Assembly (NCBI GenBank): GCA_905221605.1
Contig: CAJNDS010002668.1
Location: 1 to 64,000, forward strand
DNA length: 64,000 nt
Origin: Symbiodinium natans
Taxonomy: Eukaryota > Sar > Dinophyceae > Suessiales > Symbiodiniaceae
Direction: 5' to 3'
A program made the translations under genes and the position numbers. The notes below the pieces were generated by a model. The model had not been told where the DNA came from. It did not search any database and worked only from the letters and a program-made list of their open reading frames with translations. Position 1 is the first letter of the stretch, and every line of letters starts with the position of its first letter. Shown one piece after another: positions 20,889 through 32,800 of the stretch.

Positions 20889-23800
20889 GAAGAAGAAGAT
20901 GCTGAACAGCAAGCTCCGCGCTCTTGACATGAAGTCCCGCATGCGCGACGCCTTCGCAGAGCCCTCCTACATCGCCACGGAGCTACCAGGGGTTTGGGGT
21001 TTGGGGGGGTTTGGGGGGGTTTGGGGGGGTTTGGGGGGGTTGGGGGGGTTGGGGGGGGGAGTTTATGGGTTTCGGGTTTAGAAGGGCCAGCTGGGTTCTT
21101 AGAAACTTCCCGGCGCTGCTAGTGTTCCAGTTGAAATGGATGACTTGCCAGGTGAGCGGCGACTGACCGACATGTTGATGAGGCTTAGCCGCCAAAAACC
21201 TGAATTAATGGCTATCCCAAGCCGTAGAAATGCGATTGTTGCGCCCTAAACCCTTAACCCTTTAGCTAAACCCTTAACCCTAAACTGCCAACAGCGCTCA
21301 AGGCGCTCAGAGCTCTGCTCATGGGGCTTAGGTGTTGACCCTTTCAGGGTTTCAGGCGCCCCAAGTACAGTTCAAAGGTTAACCGAACTGGTGTCATCAT
21401 CCCCAGTTCCTTTTAGGTTCCCTTTAAAGCCCTTTAAGCCAAAAAGGGTTCCCTGTTTATCTCTAGGTTACTCTGGGGTCGCCCTAAACCTGAACCGCCT
21501 AAACCCTTTTGATTCTCAGGTTACTCTGGGGTCGATCTTGGGGAACAAATGAACCGTAAAATTTGGGCCATATACCCTATACAGCTACTAATATCCCTAT
21601 TAAGGTATATGAACCAACCTTTTAAGGTGCATTTGCTCCTTCAGGTAGGCTCTAATGTCTCATGAAAGTCCTGAAAATAGAATGGAAGACTAAAAAGATG
21701 TATTTGATGGTGGAAATCGTGAATTATTCACTGACAGAGAAGAAAACAAAATTAGTTTCATGAATGATATACTCGCAGCTTCAAATCCATAGTTGTCATT
21801 ATGTTTAATACTCCATAATACTAATTTTCCACCCTCGTTTACCACCAACTCTGATTTAATATCTAAACATGTTTCATGAATTGCTTGTTTTATCAAATAG
21901 TATATTCTTTAAATGTAATCTTGGATAATGTTCCATTTCTTCTTTTGGACATCTTGGTAGCCCCTTTTTTGGTTGTCGGTGCCCTTATAAGTAACCAACC
22001 CTTCTCATAATATGGTTACTGGGCTACCAAAATATTTTAATTTCATCAACACGAGGAAAGGGATCGGATGGGTTGCTGGGTGCCTCCGGCCTTCTGCAAC
22101 CCAGGGCCAGACAGCAACAGAATGAGGAGAGACAGCAACCCTAAACGCTAAGCCCTAACCCTAAACTCTAAACCCTAAACCCTAATCGGGTTTAGGGGGG
22201 GTGGCCAGCCTTGGCGAAGGAGCACTACCACAAGACTGGCTGCGCTCAGTACATCGCTCGCTCCTACTGGTTCGAGCACTCGACGATGTGCCTCGCGGGT
22301 TTAGGGTTTGGGGTTTAGGGTTTAGGGTGATGTGCCTCGCGAGTTTTGGCGGGGTTCAGGGGTTAGGGTTTCGGGTTGAGTGTTTATGGTGACTGAACCC
22401 CCCCCCCCAGCAGTCCTAGCTGAGGGTTCAGAGCTTGCCCTGAGGGTCCATGTACCTCATTATTGTATACTTGGGCCCCAAAGTCCGTATATAGGAAGGA
22501 CTTTAGAAGGCCCAAGTAGCCACTATTTAGGTACATGGGCTCTTAGGGTTTAGGGTTTAGGGTTTAGGGTTTAGGACTGCATAGTCAAAGGGCCTTGAAT
22601 GTTCGGAAGCCCAGACCACCCCAATTGCAGTTCCTAAAGCCAGTCGGGGATGATGCCCCTCAGTTGGGTGCTGAGAATGGCTTAGGGTTTACGGTTTAGG
22701 GTTTAGAAGTTTGGGACGGCTTAATTGTCCAGCCCTTGCGCCGTTGGCTTTTGTACTCAGGCAGAGTTCCTTACAAGTGTGGCAGAGCAAATCCAAAACT
22801 TAGTAGTTGAATGAGTACAGTTTACACTTTTGGGATACTACAAGCCCCTATGGAACTGAGTGTGTGCACTTTTTGCGGCTTTTTGAACTCAGCAACTAGA
22901 AAACCAGAGCAGCGGCTGTAGTCATGGAAGGAATCACCCAGCAGCGACGAGCAGACAGCGAACCCTCTCATGGACAAGTTGTGGGAGAGTATACCAACTC
23001 TGACTCCGAAAGGGTTTAGGGTTTAGGGTTTAGGGTTTAGGGTTTAGGGTTTAGGGTTTAGGGTTTAGGGTTTAGGGTTTAGGGTTTAGGGTTTAGGGTT
23101 TAGGTGTTATCAACCTCAAGCCTCAACCTTACAAAGCTTCCTTGAACAACTTACTTAGGCACCCCCCCCCCCCCCCCGCCTCCCCCCCCCCCCCCCCTCC
23201 CCCCCCCCCCCCCCCGCCTCCCCCCCCCCCGCCTCCCCCCCCACCCCGCCACCCCACCCGGCCTCACCCCCAATGGAACTTTTGGCATCTCGTCTGCTCC
23301 ACCGAACACATGTAAGGGCCCCCTAGTTCTAAATAGGTTGATAAGGGCCCTAAATTTGGTTATAAGTAGTACCATGTAGGTTATCACTCCCTTAAACTAA
23401 GGTTAGCATAGTAAGAGGGGGCCCCTACTTGCAGGTTCATCATTCTGCTGAACTCCGTGTGGATCGGCATCGAGTCGACGATCAACGAGTCGGCCCTGCT
23501 CATCAATGCTGCTGCCTGGTTGCCTTGGTAGCCCAGTGGTGCCCTTTACCTTTTCTTGGGTTCTGGGTTCCCTGATAAAGTAGCCAACCCCAAAATAGGG
23601 TGGCCTTATTGGAAGAGGGTTGCTGGGCTACCAAGTTGCCCTAAACCCTGAGCCCCTTGAATGGTAATGGTTGCTGTGGCCCCGTCGAAAAAACAATCAG
23701 TACACCAAAACAGGGGAGGTGGGGTAGTTCATTGTGTATCTTTCTTCTTGAAACATGTTCTAACAGTTTCAAACATATACCAGCTGTGGGCGCCACCCCA

Positions 23801-26800
23801 TATTGGGGGGGAGACATGCCTAGCGGCTTTAGGGCCTGGCCACGATCACTGTCGAGGCGGCAAGACGGTAGGTAAACGGGTGATCCTCTGAATTAGGGTC
23901 CCCTGCTGGGTCCCTTCCTTTTTAACAAGGGCGCCATACTATTGTATAGGACCCACAATAGTGACCCGAATGTCGGGAACTACCCACACGAAGGCAAAGA
24001 TAAGGATCGAAGTAGGCAGCGGCCAGGCGAATGCTTCTGAGATAGGCCCATGATGTCCGTAGGCGCCTAAACCCTGAACCCTAACCTCTGTCTCCAACCC
24101 ACTGCCTCCCTCTAATCACTCGCACTTTAGACTTTAGGCATGAGGGTTTTGGCATACGAGGTTGTATTTACAATGGTGGCGACTCCCCTAAATTTGGGGT
24201 TTATATGGGTTTCGGGCTTCGGATTTAGGAATCGCACTGAAAACAGGGAATTCACAACTCTCATCCTTGAACTCCCTGAACACTAAACCCTGAAAATATG
24301 GCATCTGAGATTGCTACTAGCCGGGCCCCTTGCGGTAACTACCCGATGCAACCAAACCATCTGGTGCCCAGAAAAGGCCCACGCGGTAGATCAGTCCGAG
24401 AGTGCTTAGGATCCTGGCATCATCATTGCGGCTTCTCTGAAGGGAGGGGGGTGGGTGTGTGGATGGGATGGCACCCAAAGCTTACACATGATGGGCCCCT
24501 GTTCTTGGCACCCTGTAGTCGGATGAAGACCTGGGAATCATCTTGGCCAAACCTCAAATGGAGGGTTTAGGGTTTAGGGGGCTGAGGGGGTTTAGGGTTT
24601 AGGGGGCCTAGGTTTTGAAAGCTGTCCCACGGTTAGAAATTTTGGGGACTAGGGTTCAGGGTCCATTTAGTCTTGGCTAAGCCCTTAAATTCAGTCGTTG
24701 CTACTAGGGGTTTTCGGGGTTTAGGGGCTCTGACAAGCCCTATAAACCCTAAACCCTAAACCCTTTTTCTTAAGTTGAAGAGGGTTTATGCAGAGCGTCT
24801 GCAGGGCCAGCCTAGGCTCCTCCAACCTGGCTTCGATGCTGGGCTTAGGGTTTAGGGTTTAGGGTTTGAGGTTTGTTTACGGGTTTAAGGGCTTTGGGCT
24901 TTAGGGGTTGAAGTTGCCCAGGAGTAGCTGCAAGCAGGGCTACTGCCCTGCGAAGGTTACAAGTTGTAGCCAGCTACACTGGCAGTTGCTCCACTTAAAA
25001 GCCTATGACACGCTTGAACTCCCAAGCAGCCGATTCCCCAAGACCCATTAAAAAAAGAGGAACAAAAGAGGAACAACAAAAAACGAACCCTAAGCCAAAA
25101 AAAAAAAAACCTAAGCCCTGAAACTCCAAAGCTAGAGGTGGAGAACATGCTGTGCCTGGCTTTCACCGTCGAAATCATCATCCGCTGGATTGCCTTCAAG
25201 TACCTGGGGCGGGCTTACGTCCTGGCATTTGGCTTAGGGTGAGTTTCTTTTTTTGTTCACGGTTTGGGGCTTGGGGCTTGGGGCTTGGGGTTTGGGGTGT
25301 CGGGTGTGGGGTTTGGGGTGCTTAAAGGGCTGAGCCAGGGTCTGGGGTAAGAATCAGGGTTTAGGGGTTCACTTGGTTGCGTGCCCTGTTGCTTGCCTTC
25401 GTTAAACCCTAAACCCTAAACCCTGAACCCTGAACCCTAAACCCTAAACCCTAAACCCACAAACAGGAGTCCATCATTGATTCCAAGGGTTCAGGGTTTC
25501 GGGGTTAGCGGTTACGGTTTAGGGTGCTTCAGGAGTCTGAGTTCAAACCAGGTTTCAGGATTTAGGGTTTAGGGTTTAGGGCTGCTTTTTGCCAATGCCA
25601 GGTCGAAGTGCCGCGCCTTGCGGGACTTCTGGTTCATTTTTGATTTCCTGCTGGCCTTCTTCATGGTCTTGGAGACCTGGGCCACTCGAAGGTTCAGGGT
25701 TTAGGGTTTGGGGTTTAGGGTCTGGGGTTTAGGGTGTGGGGTTTAGGGTTTGGCGTTAAGGTTTAGGGTTTAGGGTTTGGGGTTTAGGGTTAAGGGTCTA
25801 GGGTTCACGGACTCAGGGTCTGTCGTACCTTCGTGAAGTAGGAGGGCCATCTTCAAACCCGAAAGTCCTGCGCTCTATCCTCCTAAGCCCTTTCTGCTCC
25901 AATCACGGGACTCAATGAGGGGCCCTTATAAGGGACCTTCGGGGTTTAGTCGGGTGTTATTTAGGTTCTACTTGGGTATATAGGAACTATATAAGCGGTG
26001 TGTATGTGTACATATACATATATATATAGGGGTTATATAGGGGAATAAGAATGATGAAGGGCCCCTTCTAAGGGGACCCTTCTTATACCCCTTACTCCAA
26101 GATAATCCAAGACATCGGTCCCGAAGCCCACCACCAGCCCTCTAAACCCTACTCTATATACCCTAAACCCTAAACCCCAAACCCTAAAACCCCAAACCCC
26201 AAACCCTAAACCCTAAACCCCAAACCCCAAACCCCAAACCCTAAACCCCAAACCCCAAACCCCAAACCCTAAACCCCAAACCCTAAACCCCAAACCCCAA
26301 ACCCCAAACCCCAAACCCCAAACCCTAAACCCTAAACCCCAAACCCCAAACCCCAAACCCTAAACCCTAAACCCTATAGAGCAGGGTACTAGGAAAACCC
26401 ATTGAGATTCCCAGCGAAGGTCCTGTTCATCGTGCTGAGCTTCACGAAGATCGACATAGTCATCTTCGACTCATCCGTGCTCCGAATGCTCCGGTCCCTT
26501 TGCTTGCTTGGGGGTTTAGGGTTTGGGGTTTAGGGTTTAGGGTTTACGAAGATAGGGGGCCCCAAAAAAAAACCAAGTAGTAGGATCCCCTGATAATGCG
26601 GAAACCTCATAATTTGCTCAAGGCCCAGGTACTCCCTATTTAGGTACATGGACCCTTCGGGTTGGTCCGGGACACCCAAAGCCTGTCTGACGCATTGCCC
26701 TAAACCCTAAACCCTAAACCCTAAACCCTGGGTCGAAGCTTTGCGGCTGTTTACTTGGTACACTGGGATGCCCAGCTGCCTAGGAACAAAACAGGTGCCC

Positions 26801-29800
26801 TTCTTTTAAATACTTGGTATGATCAGGAACCCAAGAACCAAGCTTCTGAAAAAGGGTAATGCTGGTACTTAGGGTTTAGGGTTTAGGGTTTAGGGTTTAG
26901 GGTTTCGGGTACTGGCAGTGACCCTAATCCTCAAAGCGAAAGTGTGCCACAAAGCGGCAAGGCTCCTTCGACTGACGCGCGTTGCTCGAGTTGCTCGCAG
27001 CATGGCCGAGTTGGATGCGAGCTGTCCGGTGTTTAATACGTTCAATATACCTTAAGGACCAATTGAACCTTAAAAGGGTTTATGGTTCATATACCTTAAT
27101 AGGGATTATAGTAGTAGAGGGTATATGAACCTTTAAAGGGTTTATGGTTCATATACCTTAATAGGGATTATAGTAGTAGAGGGTATAGGGCCCCAGTTCT
27201 AGGGTTCATTTGGTTCCCAAGATAGGGGTCTACAGAACCTGTGTCTACCTATTATAGGCGGCTGTGCCCCACAATGCGGCAAAACCCTAAACCCTAAACC
27301 CTAAACCCTAAACCACCTGAATCCTAAGCCCTTTCCAGAACTCTGGATGGTAAAGCCTGGTTCCTCCGAGTGCGAGCGATTAAACCCTAAGCCCTGGGAT
27401 GGCTCCTCCTGATACTAACGGTGACTAACAGTCCGTAATGGGGATTGTAGTACCCCCTATAATAATCCCGATTAGTACTGCTAGTATAAGGGGGAACATC
27501 CCAACCTAAGCACGAAGCCTGCTCAAGCAAGAGGCCTCAACCATACGATAGAAGCCGCGGCCACGACTCGCCAAGGAATGCTCCGATTTCTTCCGGAGGT
27601 CCCTCGTCCTCGAGCTTTTTAAAGATATGATGAAATGATTCGGGTTTAGGGTGTCGGGTTTAGGGTTTAGCATTTCTGCATGCACAGGGGAGGGGGGGGG
27701 GGGGGGGCATGGCTCCGTCTCGTGTTGCCTCTGGAGCACAGGAGGTTCCGGTCATTCATACTCTGCAGGGGTTCCTAGCTGCAAGCGCCCCCAGACCCCA
27801 AACCCGAAACGCTGACCCAGCGAAATTGAACCTCTGAACTCTACACTCTATAGCCGTACAACTCTAACAACCCTAACCCCAAATGCCTAAGGGAAACACT
27901 ATTTGAAGGTCCTGATCTTGGTACGTGCCATCGGGGCGGCCACACGCTCCGTTGTCCTTACGGCGCCTTTGACTCCGTTTTGTGTGTTTTGTTTTGTGTG
28001 TGTGGGGGCTTAGGGTTAAGGGTGTAGGGTTTATAGGGTTAATACGGTTTTTAGGGTTTAAAAGGTTTTTTTCGGGTTTTTGGGGTTTACAGTGTTTAGG
28101 GCTTAGCTGGGCAGGGTACCGGGTACCCAGCACACCCAGGGCACCCCAAAGACTGGATGCAGAGGTCTGAAGCCAAGACTGTTGTTTGGTGTTTTGGGGA
28201 CTCAGGGGGGTTGGCTGTTGTGGTTCCCTAATCCCTAAACCCTAAACCCTAAACCCTAAACCCTGAACCATACCCTAAACCTTAAAACCCTAAACCCTAA
28301 ACCCCCTCATAGGTAGTAGGAAGAACCTCCCAGGGTGCCCAACTTCAAGTGCTGTTTATAGGCCCGAATTCATCTCCACATCCCAATGCGAGGATTCCAG
28401 TAGTACCCTTATTGGGTGTAGGCTAGGGTTCAGGTTTCAGGGTTCAGGGTTCAGGGTTCAGGGTTCAGGGTTCAGGGTTCAGGGTTCAGGGTTCAGGGTT
28501 CAGGGTTCAGGGTTCAGGGTTCAGGGTTTAGGGTTTAGGGTTTAGGGTTTAGGGTTTAGGGTTTAGGGTTTAGGGTTTAGGGTTTAGCTAGGGTCCCTTT
28601 TTCAGGTTCCGGAGCCCTTGTAAACCCAATGAAAGCCTGCCCTTCGTCCCTTCTTTAGGAGCACTTACGCAAAAACCCTACAAAGCCTTTAGGGTTTAGG
28701 GTTTAAAGGGTTAAGCCCAAGAGGGTGCCCTTGTTTCCTAGGTTGCTGGGGAACCTAGAGGGGCGAAAGGCCCTCCGCCCTGGCAAGATAGCACCTTAGG
28801 CTACCCTAAACCCTAAACCCTCAACCCTAAACCCTAAACCCTAAACCTTAAGGTGCTCCTCGGCCTGATGATTGTCTACGTCTTTGCCATCGCCCTTTGG
28901 CTGAGCCACAAGTTGAGCTTTGCAGGAGTTGAGTGAGTTGAGTGTTAAGCTGCAACTCAGAAGCAGATTTTCAGAAGCCCTAAGCCCTAAAACCCTGAAC
29001 CCCAAACCCCAAACCCTAAACCCTAAACCCCAGTCAGCTAGGCGGGTGGCAAAAAAAAGAACCCTAAACCCCAAACCCTAAAGATTACACGCTTGCAGTC
29101 GGAGAGCAGGCCCTGACCCAGATTGCGGTTGACACACCGGCTGGCACCGCATACTTCAGTACGCTACCACAGGCCTGGGAGGGGCTGAGGGTTTAGGGTG
29201 GGCTTAGGGTTTAGGGTTTAGGGTTTAGGGTTTAGGGTTTAGGGTTTAGGGTTTAGGGTTTAGGGTTTAGGGTAGCATGTGGTCACCAAATCTCGTGCCA
29301 TCGTTGCTCAATCGAAGTGCTTCTATTGCCATCTGCTTCATCTCTCGTGATTCTCGTACGCATTTCAATGTTGAGAGGACCTGAGGGTTTGTGACATAGA
29401 AGTAGCGAATGCCCCATACAGAAGGGCAAGCAAAAAGCCACCCAAACCCCTAAACCCTGAAGCCCTTTTGGCTCAAGGGTTTTCCGCCCCCAAGAAGTTT
29501 TGCCACGGCGGTGGATCGCTTGGGGAAGCAAGGGCCGCAGAAGCACGATGACCAAGATCACCAAGGAGGATCTGAGCCCTTCCCAGCATGCGGTCATTGG
29601 CGCCTCTATCCCCCTTGGGAATTGGTTTTCATTTTTGTTTATATAAACCCAAGAAGATATTAAAGATATTCTTTTTATTCAGGTTCTAAGGGGAGTAAAA
29701 GGCGCTGCGGTCGGTTCGGCTGAGATGGCCATCATGCGGCCTGCAGTCTTCTGGAAGACCGAGCTTCAACAACAGCGCTTCTCCCTGGCTCGGGCAGTCA

Positions 29801-32800
29801 ACCCAAGCTACTGCTACCGAGGGCTACCCCTGGCGGTTGTGTCCATCGCTCCGATTACATGCATCCAGTTCGGTGCCACAAGCTTCTTCAGCTCTTGCCT
29901 CAAGGCTCCGTGGTACTTCACAGTAACCTTAGATCCTTAGCCTCTTTGGGTTTATTGGGTTTCAGAATAAGGCAGCTAAACATTTAATTTATAGCTGCCC
30001 TACTAAGTGCAGCCAAGAAGGCACTGCGGGGCTCTGAGACGACGGCCAGGGATGCAGACAAGATCATCGCCGGGGTGATGGCCGGAGCTGCATCGGCGCT
30101 CTTCCAAAGTCCAACGCAGCTTGTCGAGGTCAACCAGTCGAACCTTAGAGATACCTGGAAATATTTTTTTGATTTTTGGGCACGTTGATTCCGAAGAAAC
30201 AGCTAAAATTGTGATTTTTGCTAGGGTTCCAAGTTCAGTATAGGAACCATGGCTCCTCGATGATTGCGACGGCCAGGAAAGTCATCGCGCAGAATGGCGT
30301 GCTGGGCCTCTATCGGGGCTATTCCATGGGCGCTACCCGAGAAGGCATATTCTGCAGCTCCTACATCGCAATCAACCCCTCGATCAAGAAGTGGATGAAG
30401 GAAACTCTATCCCCCTTGGGAGTTGTTTTTTTGTTTATATATACCCATGGATATTAATAAATATTTGTTTATTAGGGTCCCTTGGGAGTTGTTTTTTTGT
30501 TTATATATACCCATGGATATTAATAATCATTTTTTTAATTAGGGTTCTAAGGGGAGTATAGGAAAAGCGACCGGAACTCTCCGATGGCGCTGCGACAGCC
30601 GTGGCCTCGGTGGTCTCCGGGTCGTTGGGCGCTGCGCTTTCTCATCCTGCGGACACACTGAGCCTTGGAGACCAAGTGAACCCTAAAACTGGGGCCCCTA
30701 TAGCTTCTACTACTAGAATACCTATTAAGGTATATGAACGACCAACCCTTGTACCACTATAATCCCTATTAAGGTATATGAACCATAAACCCTTTTAAGG
30801 TTGATTTTTGGTCCTTAAGGAAGACACGGCTGCAAGCGGGAGCGCTGCCGCTTCGCGCAGGTGAAGCAGCGGAGGCCACGCGGATCCGGGGACCTTGGGA
30901 AGCACTGCAGGACCTAAGCCCTAAACCCTAAACCCTAAACCCTAAACCAAAAAAAACCTAAACCCTAAACCCAGTAGTACCCTTGTTCCCTTTTTGGGGG
31001 GGGGTTTTAGGTTCCCTTATAAACCCCTTTTAGCAAAAAAGGGGCACCCTTTTTGTTAAGCCCTGCAGGACCTTCGCTTGAGGGGCAGCCTCTGGTCCCA
31101 ATGCTACGCAGGCTTCGCCCCCCGACTCTTGCGCCTGGTCTGCTGCACCTACATCTACAGCACCTGGGTTTTGGAGTACTACACTTTAATACTTTATTTC
31201 GTTTCTGGGTTGCTATAATAGCTACTTAAACCTAAAAAGTATATACTTTTTTTCCAGGGTCTACTCCAAAGCTAAGGCACGCTGACGGACGCCTGCGAGG
31301 CATTCTGCCGCTCCAGCGCCGGCCTCACGCTACAAGGCCAACTCCACCTCTCCGTGGAGCCGCTCTTGTGAAAGAATGAGGGTTAGGGTTTAGGGTTTAG
31401 GGTTTAGGGTTTAGGGTTTAGGGTTTAGGGTTTAGGGGCCCCCTTACTATACTAACCTTAGTTAAGGGAGTTATAACCTACATAGTACTACTTATAACCC
31501 AATTGAGGGCTCTTATAACCCTATTTATAACTAGGGGGCCCTTACATGTAGGACCACGCCGCACAATTTTGCCGAGTGTTTGACAAATCTTTGAGGCGAC
31601 AGTACTTGCTCTTGAGCTGTGCTACGGCAGCTGGAAGCAAGCTACATTGTACATTTGCCTCGTTACGTGCATTTGGGCCACTATTGCAATCTGTAACATT
31701 ACACACACACACACACACCTACATATATATATATATATATTCAGATTCATATGCATGTACAAGGTGGGAGACCTCTTATGAAAGCTTTAGCTGGCCCAGA
31801 GAATGCGTTTTCACAACCCTTGCAATTCGAAGGGATTGCGTGAATGCCTCCAAGGCACCTTAAGAGACCCTTTGTTGAGGGTTGAGGGTTTAGGGTTTAG
31901 GGTTTAGGGTTTAGGGTTTAGGGTTTAGGGTTTTAAGACTTTAAGAGCCCTACTTGGCGGCTGATGGTACTTACTAACCAAATAGTAACTACACTTATAA
32001 CTTAATTATAACCCCATTGGGGTAATTCAGGGGCTGAGAAGTGGGTTATAAGTACAGTTATAATTAATGGGTTGTTAAGTACCACAAACCTCCAGGTAAG
32101 ACCCAAACCCTTGCGTGGCAATCTGGGATCTCTCCGGCCAGTGATCTCGGGATGCCGTAGAAGCCTCTGTACATTGTCCGGACAGGTGCGCCCATGTCGC
32201 ATGGCTTCTTATTCGATAACCTGAGAGAGCTAGGCGCATGTTTTTCTTGGTGCCCCCGGCAGCACACAGGCATGAGTCACTGGTCATGCAAAAATTTCGC
32301 AGGTTGCAGGCTGCCTTCATGACAGATGCACGTGCTGCCGGGTGCTTGTTGGCCGCGGAAGCACCGATCTCGGCTGATTGAGTTGCAGCTGAGAGCCCAT
32401 TGTGGAAGTGCCCCATTGCAGGACGGCATTGGTTCCCCCCAGCACTGGGGACCCACACTTCCTCTTCCGGCTTTGCGCGTGCTGTAGCATTGGCTCCTTT
32501 GCCAGGATGGGCTACTACCGATAATCCTCAGAGTCATCACTGAAGTCTGTGTACAAGGCTATGATTTGCAGGGTTTAGGGTTTAGGGTTTAGGGATTCTT
32601 TCCATGCTTAGCCGCCCCTGAGTCGGCGTGCCGAGATGCTGCCTTCCAGGCCAAGGAAGCCATTGGCTGCCGCTGCATGTAAGGGCATGGCCCTTCTCAG
32701 AAGCTGCACAGCGCGGGTGAGGGAAAGAGACGTCGGATATGTGGGCCTCCAGACATGGTAGCTGCGAACATGTCATTTGCCACGCCACAGTGGCAGGGGG

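Noticed and set aside
32002-32788. Minus-strand open frames of 66-127 codons in the channel pore intron
   Set aside because: They overlap one another in different frames and show no recognisable motif or consistent exon structure; left as unassigned unique sequence.
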